Of a stretch of DNA of 50,451 bases, positions 37,003-44,731 are shown one piece after another. The translations under genes were made by a program, and so were the position numbers. A model generated the notes under the pieces. It was not told the DNA's origin and searched no databases. It saw nothing but the letters and a program-made list of their open reading frames with translations. Position 1 is the stretch's first letter, and each line of letters begins with the position of its first letter. Origin of the DNA: Gillisia sp. (GTDB lineage: Bacteria; Bacteroidota; Bacteroidia; Flavobacteriales; Flavobacteriaceae); the NCBI GenBank assembly GCA_024635655.1, contig JAGXIL010000075.1, forward strand, positions 1-50,451, written 5' to 3'.

Positions 37003-39225
37003 ATGAAACGGAATAATATAAAACAGAACATCCAGAGATTTAATTTACCTCTAAAGAGAATCCTTCTTGTCTTTGGAGTAATAGGGGTATTGATTTCCTG
37101 CGAGGCCGAAGATGATATGCCTCCTCCATCTGCCTATGTTGAGCCGGAACCTGTAGACCCCGGAGAAGGTTGTAATGATGAAGTTATAATTCCCAACCTG
37201 GCAGAAGGAGTTGTAGATTTTGAGTGTGGAGCGCCTGAAACCACCTTTTTCGGAGAAGCCGCAGGTTCCTTAACCATTGAACCCGCAGATAATCCTGATA
37301 AGGAAGGCATAAATACTTCTGATAAGGTGATGCAGGTTACCCAAACTGAAGGAGTCGAAGGCTGGGCAGGATTTTTCTTTGACCTGGAGAACAAAATCGA
37401 TTTTTCTGAAAAACAAACTATTAAAATAAAGGTATATTCTCCGGCTGAAGGACAAAACATCAACCTGAAACTTGAAGACAGTTCTGATAGCTCCATTTCA
37501 AAAGAGGTTACTTTGACTTCGACAGTTGCTAATGAATGGGAGGAGTTATCATTTGCTTTTTCTCCCAGTGACACAGATAAATTTGACAGAATGGTATTAT
37601 TCTTCGATTTTAATGGGAGTAAAGATGCCACAACTGAACATTATTTTGATGATATAGTCCTGGCTGAAGGGGGAGCGACTGAAGAACCCGGAAATGATTC
37701 AGAACCCACCGGGGCAGCCCCTGATCCCAATGTGGATGAGGATAAAGTAATATCCCTTTTCAGCGATGTATACACGAACGTAACAGTAGATACCTGGCGT
37801 ACCGATTGGTCTGATGCAACTCTTGAAGACATTACCATTGACGGAAATAACGTGAAAAAGTACAGTGATTTGAGCTTTGTTGGTATTGAAACCGTTTCGG
37901 ATCAGGTTGATGTTAGTGATATGACGCACCTCCATGTGGATATTTGGACTGCCAATGCTACTGAGTTCAGGATAAAACTGGTAGATTTTGGTGCCGATGG
38001 GGCTTTTGAAGGGGGAGACGATGTTGAACATGAGATAGTAATTGCAGATCCGGAACAACAGGATTGGGTCGCGTTGGATATTCCTCTTTCAGATTTCACA
38101 GGCTTAACCACAAGAGCGAACATTGCACAGATTATATTTGTTGGAAGTCCATCTGGCCAGAATACCACATACGTTGACAATGTGTACTTCTATGATAGTG
38201 CAGGAATTTCGAACGAGCCTCAATCTGCGGCTCCCGCCCCAACAGCAGATGAAGGAAACGTACTCTCCCTGTTCAGCGACGCTTATACCAATTTAACTGT
38301 AGACACCTGGAGAACAGAGTGGTCTGTGGCAACATTAGAAGAGATTTCCATCAACGGAAATGCGGTGAAAAAGTATAGCGAACTTAATTTTGTAGGAATT
38401 GAAACCGTAGGCAATCAAATAGATGCCTCAGAAATGGAGTTTTTCCATACCGATGTCTGGACGGCAGATGCCACAGAAATAAGGATTAAACTGGTAGATT
38501 TTGGGGCAAATGAAGCTTATGATGGCGGAGATGATGTGGAACATGAGATTACAATAAGCAATCCTGAAAGAAATACCTGGATCTCTGTAAAAATCCCACT
38601 TTCAGAATTTACCGGGTTGACTACAAGAGCAAATATTGCCCAATTGATCTATTCAGGACAACCTGCAGGAAGTGCCACTATTTTCATTGATAATGTTTAT
38701 TTCAGCAAAGAGGCGGCTTCGGCAACAGAACCCGAATCTGCTGCACCTACACCAACTCCGTCAGAGGCTAATGTCATTTCCTTGTTTAGCGATGCTTATA
38801 CAGATGTAACTGTAGATACCTGGAGAACAGAATGGTCTGAGGCAACATTAGAGGAGATCTCCATTAACGGAAATGCTGTGAAAAAGTATAGCGAACTTAA
38901 CTTTGTTGGAATTGAAACAGTGGCCAATCAGATAGATGCCTCAGATATGGAGTTCTTCCACACCGATGTATGGACGGGAGATGCTACAGAGATCAGGATT
39001 AAACTGGTAGATTTTGGGGCAAATGGGGCTTATGATGGCGGAGATGATGTGGAACATGAGATAACTATAAGCGATCCGGATAAAAACACCTGGATTTCAG
39101 TAAAACTTCCACTTTCAGACTTTACCGGCTTAACCACAAGAGCTAATATTTCGCAGCTGATCTATTCCGGAAGGCCGGCAGGAAGTGCAACTATTTTCAT
39201 TGATAATGTTTATTTCAGTAAATAA
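37003..39225 (+). CDS. Surface glycan-binding lipoprotein with three repeated CBM-like modules (SusE/F position)
   Basis: 740 residues. Lipobox LISC gives a lipidated Cys at C33. A first beta-sandwich (about 58-225) ends YFDDIVLAEG. Three homologous modules follow (about 240-400, 410-565, 585-740), each with SLFSDxYT, VDTWRTxWS, FVGIET, DFGA...GGDDVEHEI and TxxVDNVYF-like ends. Such carbohydrate-binding-like modules are frequent in flavobacterial polysaccharide loci. Modules 2 and 3 are nearly identical (for example EISINGNAVKKYSELNFVGI in both), so they duplicated recently, while module 1 is more diverged. Position after SusD and the lipid anchor support a surface sugar-binding role. No enzyme domain is seen. 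Confidence 0.85.
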   Translation: MKRNNIKQNIQRFNLPLKRILLVFGVIGVLISCEAEDDMPPPSAYVEPEPVDPGEGCNDEVIIPNLAEGVVDFECGAPETTFFGEAAGSLTIEPADNPDKEGINTSDKVMQVTQTEGVEGWAGFFFDLENKIDFSEKQTIKIKVYSPAEGQNINLKLEDSSDSSISKEVTLTSTVANEWEELSFAFSPSDTDKFDRMVLFFDFNGSKDATTEHYFDDIVLAEGGATEEPGNDSEPTGAAPDPNVDEDKVISLFSDVYTNVTVDTWRTDWSDATLEDITIDGNNVKKYSDLSFVGIETVSDQVDVSDMTHLHVDIWTANATEFRIKLVDFGADGAFEGGDDVEHEIVIADPEQQDWVALDIPLSDFTGLTTRANIAQIIFVGSPSGQNTTYVDNVYFYDSAGISNEPQSAAPAPTADEGNVLSLFSDAYTNLTVDTWRTEWSVATLEEISINGNAVKKYSELNFVGIETVGNQIDASEMEFFHTDVWTADATEIRIKLVDFGANEAYDGGDDVEHEITISNPERNTWISVKIPLSEFTGLTTRANIAQLIYSGQPAGSATIFIDNVYFSKEAASATEPESAAPTPTPSEANVISLFSDAYTDVTVDTWRTEWSEATLEEISINGNAVKKYSELNFVGIETVANQIDASDMEFFHTDVWTGDATEIRIKLVDFGANGAYDGGDDVEHEITISDPDKNTWISVKLPLSDFTGLTTRANISQLIYSGRPAGSATIFIDNVYFSK
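38227..39222 (+). repeat. Recent tandem duplication of one CBM-like module
   Basis: The stretches 38260-38707 and 38770-39222 code nearly the same module and are also close in DNA (tatagcgaactta in both, with mainly synonymous differences). The module at 37740-38208 is an older copy. Confidence 0.75.
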
Positions 39226-39288
39226 ATGAGTAGAAAAAATTAGCCAGGAGTGGAATCTTTTCAGAAAAAACTTCCCCAAAATTGAACT

Positions 39289-40446
39289 ATGAAATTGACA
39301 AATTATAATCCTGTTTACAATTTAAATACTATGAGCTACCTCTATATTTCTTTTTTCCTGCTATTTATTTCCAATTCCTGTAGTTCGGGAGATTCAGAAC
39401 CTAATACAGCTGCTGTTTCAAATTTACAGGTAGAGGTGTCCATAGCCGGAGCAAATGAACAGGAGCCTAATGGCGATGGATCTGGAGTGGTCCAGGTGAC
39501 AGCTACTGCCGACAATGCAGTGAGATATGCATTTCGTTTTGAAAACGGAGAGCTTCAGGAAAGCCCTTCAGGCACCATGGAACACACTTTTTCTGAGGTA
39601 GGAACGCATACAACAAATATTGTGGCCTGGGCTTATTCAGAATCCGGGGAATTTATCAATAAAACAGAAAGCTTCACCATTCATAAATCTGCTGATGCAC
39701 AGTTTGCCAATCTGGTCTTTTCTGACGAATTTGAGGAAGAAGGAGAGCTGGATGGAGAAAAATGGCATCATCAGGTAATCCCCCCAAATAACGGCAGCTG
39801 GCACAATGATGAATTGCAGCATTACACAGCCCGGCCAGAAAACTCTTTTGTGAGCGATGGCACCTTAAAAATTAAAGCATTAAAAGAGCAATATTCTTAT
39901 GGCGCTTCAACAAAATCTTACACCTCTGCCCGTTTAAATTCAAAATTCGCCTTCACTTTTGGCCGGGTTGAGGTACGGGCCAAGCTTCCTGCAGCAGCAG
40001 GTACCTGGCCGGCTATCTGGACACTTGGTGCTAATTGCAATGAAACCGGAGGTTATTTTGGAGATGAGTATGGCAGCGGACAGTGGCCCGGTTGTGGTGA
40101 AATTGATATCCTGGAACAAACGGGATGGGATAAAAACGAAATTATTTCACATTTTCATTGGGGAGACAGAAATACCGGGGAATACCAAAATAGAGGAGGC
40201 ACAGCTGCTGTGGAAAATACAGCGGGGGAATTTCACGTCTATGCCATGGAATGGACCAGTAACAGCATTAAAACCTTTGTTGATGACGAATTGGTCTTTG
40301 AACTGCCTAATTCCGCAGAAAAACCTTATGATCATCCCCATTATCTATTGTTAAATATCGCCATAGGAGGAAATCTTGGTGGTGACGTTCCTGAAGATTT
40401 TACTGCGGATACTTTTGAAATTGACTATGTCAGGATTTATCAATAG
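39289..40446 (+). CDS. GH16 lipoprotein endo-glucanase with PKD-like domain (laminarinase-type)
   Basis: 385 residues. Lipobox ISNSC at C31; ATG 39331 (residue 15) may be the true start, giving a shorter signal peptide. A PKD-like beta-sandwich (about 40-130) precedes the GH16 domain. The catalytic motif GEIDILEQTGW places the nucleophile at E271, D273 and the acid/base at E276; GTWPAIWTLG upstream and HYLLLNIAIGGNLGG downstream are typical of laminarinases. As a lipoprotein it probably cuts the polysaccharide at the cell surface before uptake by SusCD. It is the last gene of the operon, 63 bp after the binding protein. Confidence 0.93.
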   Translation: MKLTNYNPVYNLNTMSYLYISFFLLFISNSCSSGDSEPNTAAVSNLQVEVSIAGANEQEPNGDGSGVVQVTATADNAVRYAFRFENGELQESPSGTMEHTFSEVGTHTTNIVAWAYSESGEFINKTESFTIHKSADAQFANLVFSDEFEEEGELDGEKWHHQVIPPNNGSWHNDELQHYTARPENSFVSDGTLKIKALKEQYSYGASTKSYTSARLNSKFAFTFGRVEVRAKLPAAAGTWPAIWTLGANCNETGGYFGDEYGSGQWPGCGEIDILEQTGWDKNEIISHFHWGDRNTGEYQNRGGTAAVENTAGEFHVYAMEWTSNSIKTFVDDELVFELPNSAEKPYDHPHYLLLNIAIGGNLGGDVPEDFTADTFEIDYVRIYQ

Positions 40447-40648
40447 TCTTTTAAAGAAACTCCAGGGGAGAAAGGAAAATATAAGTGTTTTAAGAACCTG
40501 TCACATTTGTGATATGTTTTTTTATTTTTTAAACTTTTACAGATATATAATTAATAAAAAAGAAAAACTCATCCAGTTAAATACAAGTTTAGTAATTTAT
40601 CCAATAAATTTGGAAGTTTACACAATTTTGCAGAAATGAACGCATTAA

Positions 40649-40676
40649 AAAAGCCTCTCATTTCTGAAAGGCTTTT
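40649..40676 (-). terminator. Terminator hairpin, duplicated copy
   Basis: AAAAGCCT and AGGCTTTT form an 8-bp stem. It duplicates the hairpin that follows tRNA-Asp at 42719-42746. The A/T flanks allow it to work in both directions, so it may also end the polysaccharide operon, whose last stop is at 40446. Confidence 0.75.
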
Positions 40677-40678
40677 GC

Positions 40679-40696
40679 TCCCGATAGCTATCGGGA
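40679..40696. repeat. 18-bp perfect palindrome inserted in the left repeat copy
   Basis: TCCCGATAGCTATCGGGA stands where the right copy has only AATT (context GCTTTTGC...TTGCGGTCT in both). Its core equals that of the palindrome at 7279-7296. Confidence 0.85.
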
Positions 40697-40893
40697 TTGC
40701 GGTCTGGACGAGACTCGAACTCGCTGTCTCAGCATATTATTATATAGCTCCTTAGGGTAAATACCCTGAGAAGGATCTCTTTTCCTACTGTTAAAAATGT
40801 GTGACAGAGATGTAAAAATAAGTCTTCTTTATATAGACCTACTCCCAAAGATTTTCTTCTTTATAATTTTGAAACCTCACCCCAATTAATTTA

Positions 40894-40926
40894 TTAAAAA
40901 AAAAGCTCCCCAATATGAGGAGCTTT
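40894..40926 (-). terminator. Intrinsic terminator of the lipoprotein gene at 40959
   Basis: AAAGCTCC and GGAGCTTT form an 8-bp stem; the minus strand then has a long T-run (plus-strand A-run 40896-40904). It lies 33 bp after the stop. Confidence 0.85.
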
Positions 40927-40958
40927 AATGGACATTCCTGTATATGCAATATTCTCAA

Positions 40959-42005
40959 TTATTCTAAACCGGCTTTAGCTGCACAAGACATCAGCAAATC
41001 TTTTTCTTCGGAACTTATTAGTCCTTCTGAAACCCATAAGTTAGTCAAAGAAGCAAACTCTTTAACCAGGGCACCGTGATTTCTATAAGTACCATCTTCA
41101 AAACTATCTACATCGTCTGCCAAGAAAATTCCACACTTGGAAGTCATGCGATTTGCTACACCGGAATTACAGTCACCTATCGTTATAAAAACTTCCAAAT
41201 TAGACGCATCATTATCATCAAGGTCATCTGAACAGCCATCAAAATCAGCATCTGGCACTTGGCAGGTTCCAAATGCAATATTATCAATACCTACCCACGC
41301 ATCATTATTTGTTGATGACAATCTAATCTCAGAAATTGACCCACTATCAGAGATTGTCCAGAAGGTACCGGAAGTTAAAGTCTCTATAACTTCATCGTAA
41401 ATTAGATCTCCTTCACCATTATATGCTTTTACTGTTACCTTTCCTGTACTTTCCATATTTGGATAAGGGTAACTGGATATATCTAATCCAACAGTAAGAA
41501 CATCATCCCCTGTAAATTGTAGAATTAGAGACTGATCTCTTCTTGACGTAATTAATTTGGTGTCATTATCTCTAAAAGCATCCCCATAGACAGTTAATTC
41601 AGGATTAAATTCCTCTGTAGTAATAATCAAGCCGGGTAAGATTTCCCCTGGCTGAAACTTTCCTGATGGGCTCCCTTCCCACAATGGTGCTGCCACCAAA
41701 CCGCCACTTCCTTCAGGAATTCGTGCCTCTTCAAAATCCTCAACTGGTAAATTGTAACAGCTATTCTCGAAATAAGCTTCATCTGTATTTATTAAGTCAG
41801 ACTGCTGAGATTTAGTAAGGGCAGATTTCTCCTGTCCTTTTCGAAAATAATTTTCCATATCCATTCCCGAATTGACAAATTCAAGAAAAGTGAGATCTTC
41901 AGATGCTTTAGCATCTTCTACAGGTAAATCAATAGTTTCCTTTTCACAACCGAAACTGATCACCATTAATAAAGACAGAGCAACATAATTCTTAATGCGT
42001 CCCAT
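40959..42005 (-). CDS. Putative lipoprotein of unknown function with calcium-binding-like motif
   Basis: 348 residues. Lipobox ISFGC gives a lipidated Cys near residue 20. The central part (about 85-250) looks like a jelly-roll: it ends WVGIDNIAFGTC, the usual last strand of CBM-like or PEP-CTERM-type domains. A short Asp-rich segment DADFDGCSDDLDDNDAS resembles a thrombospondin type 3 calcium site. The C-terminus is helical (WVSEGLISSEEKDLLMSCAA). No enzyme motif is seen. It is the only gene between the two tRNA-Asp-associated direct repeats, so it may be cargo of a small island. Confidence 0.7.
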   Translation of the reverse strand: MGRIKNYVALSLLMVISFGCEKETIDLPVEDAKASEDLTFLEFVNSGMDMENYFRKGQEKSALTKSQQSDLINTDEAYFENSCYNLPVEDFEEARIPEGSGGLVAAPLWEGSPSGKFQPGEILPGLIITTEEFNPELTVYGDAFRDNDTKLITSRRDQSLILQFTGDDVLTVGLDISSYPYPNMESTGKVTVKAYNGEGDLIYDEVIETLTSGTFWTISDSGSISEIRLSSTNNDAWVGIDNIAFGTCQVPDADFDGCSDDLDDNDASNLEVFITIGDCNSGVANRMTSKCGIFLADDVDSFEDGTYRNHGALVKEFASLTNLWVSEGLISSEEKDLLMSCAAKAGLE

Positions 42006-42617
42006 AACACAATTAATTAAAAGAGTTAATAATAGATTTGAAATAATAATGAGGTAATAGACCTTGTTTAAAAGGAATCAGATTAATCTTAATAAAGATT
42101 ACGAAAAGCTGTAGGGAACTTTACTGGGGGAGAATCTCAAGGTAAATATATTTAAAAAAGGATGCTGTAAATTAAGATTTAGATGAACTACCTGAAAATT
42201 TGTTGAAATCTTTCTTTTTTTGGATTTGTAAGAAAAACACCTACAATTTCACACGTACAACGGACTTTGAAACAACGTTTTATTTCCTAAATTTCCAATT
42301 TTGTGACCTATAAAATAAAGGGTTCTATTCTTTAAACTTTAAATATGACGCCAAGGGAAGAATAATTTGAATAGGCTAAGACGCAACATTTCTGCCCCTC
42401 CTTTCTAATTCTCAAGAATAGTGAAATTAGTAATAAAGCCTAGTCACTTGTAAAAAATAATGTATTTTTTTGATTAAAGGTATCTCGAAAATAAAATATT
42501 CATAGTTTTTAAATTTGGCTATAAAAAGTGGGTACCAGAGGTATTTTTGGGTACCGTATAGCTACCTGTTTTAGAGAAAAAAATTTGACAATTTGACGAA
42601 GGAGAGGCATAAGCCAT
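42006..42617. other. About 610-bp AT-rich region without a gene
   Basis: Lies between the lipoprotein gene and the right repeat copy. Only very short open frames; a near-palindrome with two GGTACC sites (GTGGGTACCAGAGG... GGGTACCGT, about 42529-42559) is the sole visible structure. The lipoprotein promoter should lie near 42006-42080, but no exact consensus is present. Confidence 0.5.
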
Positions 42618-42780
42618 GAAAAAGAAAAGCTCATCCAATTTAAAATAAGCCCTAAAATTTTTCAGTTAATCCAGTAAATATGGGAGCTTCTTCAAATTTG
42701 CTAAAATGCGTGCATAAAAAAAGCCTCTCATTTCTGAAAGGCTTTTGCAATTTTGCGGTCTGGACGAGACTCGAACTCGC
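42618..42780. repeat. Direct repeat, right copy, overlapping intact tRNA-Asp
   Basis: Counterpart of 40556-40724. This copy is continuous with the complete tRNA gene, so it is probably the original. The two copies differ by numerous substitutions and small gaps upstream of the terminator, so the duplication is not recent. Confidence 0.85.
42719..42746 (-). terminator. Terminator of tRNA-Asp
   Basis: AAAAGCCT and AGGCTTTT form an 8-bp stem, ten bases after the tRNA 3' end, followed on the minus strand by a T-run. Confidence 0.85.
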
Positions 42781-42829
42781 GACCCCCTGCGTGACAGGCA
42801 GGTATTCTAACCAACTGAACTACCAGACC
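42756..42829 (-). tRNA. tRNA-Asp (GTC)
   Basis: On the minus strand the gene starts GGTCTGGTAGTTCAGTTGG and ends GTTCGAGTCTCGTCCAGACC plus discriminator G. The acceptor stem GGTCTGG/CCAGACC is perfect, the anticodon stem CCTGC/GCAGG encloses CTGTCAC with anticodon GTC, and the T-loop is GTTCGAGTC. CCA is not encoded. A perfect promoter precedes it (42848-42878). Confidence 0.97.
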
Positions 42830-42847
42830 GTTGCTTAATTGCGATGG

Positions 42848-42878
42848 CAAATATACGCCTGTTTTTACATTACACAAA
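42848..42878 (-). promoter_or_regulatory. Promoter of tRNA-Asp
   Basis: On the minus strand TTTG (42875-42878), exactly 19 bases, then TATATTTG (42848-42855): a full match to the Bacteroidota TTTG-N19-TAnnTTTG promoter. It ends 18 bases before the tRNA 5' end. This is the best promoter in the window and supports the phylum assignment. Confidence 0.85.
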
Positions 42879-42912
42879 CATTTTTTTGGAATTATTTTAT
42901 TTAATTTTTCCT

Positions 42913-43845
42913 CTAGTCGCCAAATTTTTGTCTCTCAACCAAATAGGTGGTTAAAATCTTTTCAAAATTTTCTCCAATGTCTGCCTGCACGTACTTAATA
43001 CGGTATTTTGCACACTGCATCTTTAGTTCATTGAAGTACTCTAACACGGTTTCCTGATAAGATTCCTTATAATTATCTGCATAAAGATCTATGTGTTTCC
43101 CCGTTTCAACATCGGTAAACCTCCTGGGAGTATTGTCAAAATTGAAATTCAGCTCCTTTTCCTTATCGATCACATGAAAAAGCACCACTTCGTGCTTATT
43201 GTATTTTAAATGCTTCAGGGCCTCAAACAACTCTGCTTCTTCCTTATCCTCCTGGAACATATCGGTGAAAAGAAAGACCAGCGAGCGGCGTTTTAGTTTC
43301 TCTGCGATCTGGTGTAAATAGGTATAACTGTCTGTAGCTGTATTTTTAGGGGGATTAGAAACAACCCGGTCCATTTCGTTTAGCAACATCTGGTGATGGC
43401 GCTCACTGCCCTTTTCCGGAGAGTAAAATTCGTAGGTATCACTGTACACGCTCAAACCTACTGCATCTCTCTGCTTCTTGAGAATTTGCATCAGGGAAGC
43501 AGCGGCAAGTACAGAAAATCCTATCTTATTGAGATTGCCCCGGTCAAATTTTGGGATACCCGGATAGTGCATGGAAGAGGAATTATCCAATATAAGGTGG
43601 CAACGCAAATTGGTCTCTTCCTCATACCGCTTTGTAAAAAGCTTATCTGTTTTGGCATAGAGTTTCCAGTCAATATGTTTGGTGCTCTCTCCGTTGTTAT
43701 AGATCTTATGTTCGGCAAATTCTGCAGAAAATCCGTGAAACGGACTTTTGTGTATCCCTGATATAAAGCCTTCCACCACCTGCCTCGCCAGTAATTCCAG
43801 GTTTGCAAACCCACCCGATTTATGTACTTCCTGTTGTAAATCCAT
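42913..43845 (-). CDS. DUF58 domain protein (vWA-like)
   Basis: 310 residues, cytosolic. DUF58 hallmarks: FHGFSAEFAEHKIYNNGEST near the start, the DxK-type block HIDWKLYAKTDKLFTKRY, then a vWA-like stretch LILDNSSSMHYP with the MIDAS-type DxSxS and FLFTDMFQ. Members usually pair with a MoxR ATPase in chaperone-like or stress complexes encoded nearby; none is in this window. Length is normal. Confidence 0.9.
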   Translation of the reverse strand: MDLQQEVHKSGGFANLELLARQVVEGFISGIHKSPFHGFSAEFAEHKIYNNGESTKHIDWKLYAKTDKLFTKRYEEETNLRCHLILDNSSSMHYPGIPKFDRGNLNKIGFSVLAAASLMQILKKQRDAVGLSVYSDTYEFYSPEKGSERHHQMLLNEMDRVVSNPPKNTATDSYTYLHQIAEKLKRRSLVFLFTDMFQEDKEEAELFEALKHLKYNKHEVVLFHVIDKEKELNFNFDNTPRRFTDVETGKHIDLYADNYKESYQETVLEYFNELKMQCAKYRIKYVQADIGENFEKILTTYLVERQKFGD

Positions 43846-43966
43846 TTATTCTTCTTCTCTTCTTATTAATAAGAGGTTTTATTTTACTAAGATAATTATT
43901 CTTTGGGAAGTGGGGTGGAGAGGTTAGCCACGAATGCACGAATAATTATTGATGGGATTCTAAAAG

Positions 43967-43980
43967 CCTGCCAAGGCAGG
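43967..43980. repeat. Short palindrome CCTGCC-AA-GGCAGG
   Basis: Perfect 6-bp stem with a two-base loop. A close relative is at 44094-44109 (CTGCCT/AGGCAG) and another is the insert at 44047-44066, all within 150 bp. Confidence 0.75.
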
Positions 43981-44046
43981 TATTGCTAATTAAAAATTCT
44001 TAAAAGGTTATTCTTATTTCTAGTTGATGTGTAGAACAACCACGAA

Positions 44047-44066
44047 CCCGCCTGCTGACAGGCAGG
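44047..44066. repeat. 20-base palindromic insert inside a repeat copy
   Basis: CCCGCCTGCTGACAGGCAGG separates CCACGAA (44040-44046) from TGCACGAATAATTA (44067-44080). The uninterrupted sequence CCACGAATGCACGAATAATT stands at 43928-43947, so the insert boundaries are exact. Confidence 0.85.
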
Positions 44067-44093
44067 TGCACGAATAATTAATTAATGTTTCCA

Positions 44094-44109
44094 CTGCCTG
44101 CAAGGCAGG
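44094..44109. repeat. Short palindrome CTGCCT-GCA-AGGCAG family
   Basis: Third GCAGG-type hairpin in the gap between the DUF58 and thioredoxin genes; related to 43967-43980. Confidence 0.65.
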
Positions 44110-44180
44110 TATATTTTTTCACCATTTCCATAAAGAAAAACATTCGTGCATTCGTGGCTAACTTTTATTCCTGCTTATCC

Positions 44181-44217
44181 AAAAACAAAAAAGGTCCCGT
44201 ATTTCTACGAGACCTCT
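44181..44217 (-). terminator. Terminator of trxA
   Basis: AGGTC..CGT and ACG..GACCT form an imperfect stem (44192-44215) followed on the minus strand by a T-rich run. It lies 23 bp after the trxA stop. Confidence 0.7.
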
Positions 44218-44239
44218 TCTAAATAATTTAATTATCCTA

Positions 44240-44557
44240 CTACAACAAAGCATCAAGGGCTTCAGCATATGTATTTTTTGGAGCTACACCTACCTGGCGT
44301 CCTACAACTTCTCCGTTTTGAAAGATCAATACCGTAGGGATATTTCTTACTCCGTATTTTGCAGCAAATTCCTGATTGGCGTCAACATCCAGCTTTCCAA
44401 CAACGGCTTTCCCTTCGTAATCACTGCTGATATCTTCTATAATTGGTCCAACCATTCTACAAGGTCCACACCAGGCCGCCCAAAAATCAACCATTACCGG
44501 CTTATCACTTTTTAATACCGTTTCTTCAAAATTTGCGTCTGTTATTTCTAATGCCAT
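44240..44557 (-). CDS. trxA: Thioredoxin
   Basis: 105 residues, the usual length of a cytosolic thioredoxin. Active site WCGPC (C30, C33) in FWAAWCGPCR, cis-proline loop NIPTVLIF and the C-terminal GVAPKNTYAEALDALL. It reduces disulfides in ribonucleotide reductase, peroxiredoxins and others using thioredoxin reductase. No signal peptide. It lies 174 bp after dnaE, with its own terminator. Confidence 0.96.
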   Translation of the reverse strand: MALEITDANFEETVLKSDKPVMVDFWAAWCGPCRMVGPIIEDISSDYEGKAVVGKLDVDANQEFAAKYGVRNIPTVLIFQNGEVVGRQVGVAPKNTYAEALDALL

Positions 44558-44731
44558 AATATTTTTATTTATCTGTTTCTGTTTGTTTAATACGTAAAAT
44601 TAGTCAATTTTTTTTCCTTTTCTTACAGCACCTGTATTGGATTTGGCTATTTATGTATTGTGCTGTCTTATTTTTGAATAATATTAAGTATTCAATATTT
44701 AGCAAAACGGCCTCAAATTCCAAATTTCAGT

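Larger units (their letters stand above)
40556..40724. repeat. Direct repeat, left copy, including the 3' end of tRNA-Asp
   Basis: Aligns with 42618-42780. Both begin AAAAAGAAAA(A/G)CTCATCCA, contain the identical block AAAAAAGCCTCTCATTTCTGA at the terminator, and end with an exact 28-base match (40697-40724 and 42753-42780) covering the T-arm and acceptor 3' half of tRNA-Asp. Similarity stops abruptly after CTCGC. The left copy carries an 18-bp palindrome absent from the right one. Confidence 0.85.
40447..40958. other. 512-bp gap: left copy of the tRNA-Asp-associated repeat and two terminators
   Basis: No gene. It contains the left direct repeat (40556-40724) and the terminator of the lipoprotein gene (40894-40926). 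The first 100 bp after the GH16 gene show no clear hairpin. Confidence 0.6.
43923..44162. repeat. Inverted 21-bp repeat pair with an internal third copy (CCACGAATGCACGAAT family)
   Basis: GTTAGCCACGAATGCACGAAT at 43923-43943 is the exact reverse complement of 44142-44162. A third partial copy (44040-44080, CCACGAA...TGCACGAATAATTA) lies between, interrupted by a 20-base palindromic insert. No gene lies in the 394-bp gap 43846-44239; it also contains palindromes at 43967-43980 and 44094-44109. Confidence 0.85.

Noticed and set aside
37134..38180. Several minus-strand open frames under the binding lipoprotein
   Set aside because: Shadows of the repeated modules on the coding strand; no start context or recognisable domains.
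40376..40639. Open frame after the second GH16 gene
   Set aside because: Overlaps the GH16 end and then AT-rich non-coding DNA; no protein character.
40700..40724. A second tRNA gene near 40700
   Set aside because: Only the T-arm and 3' acceptor half are present; no anticodon arm or 5' half, so it is a fragment.
42529..42559. Two GGTACC sites as a recombination or restriction-related site
   Set aside because: Short and likely by chance; no further symmetry or gene context.
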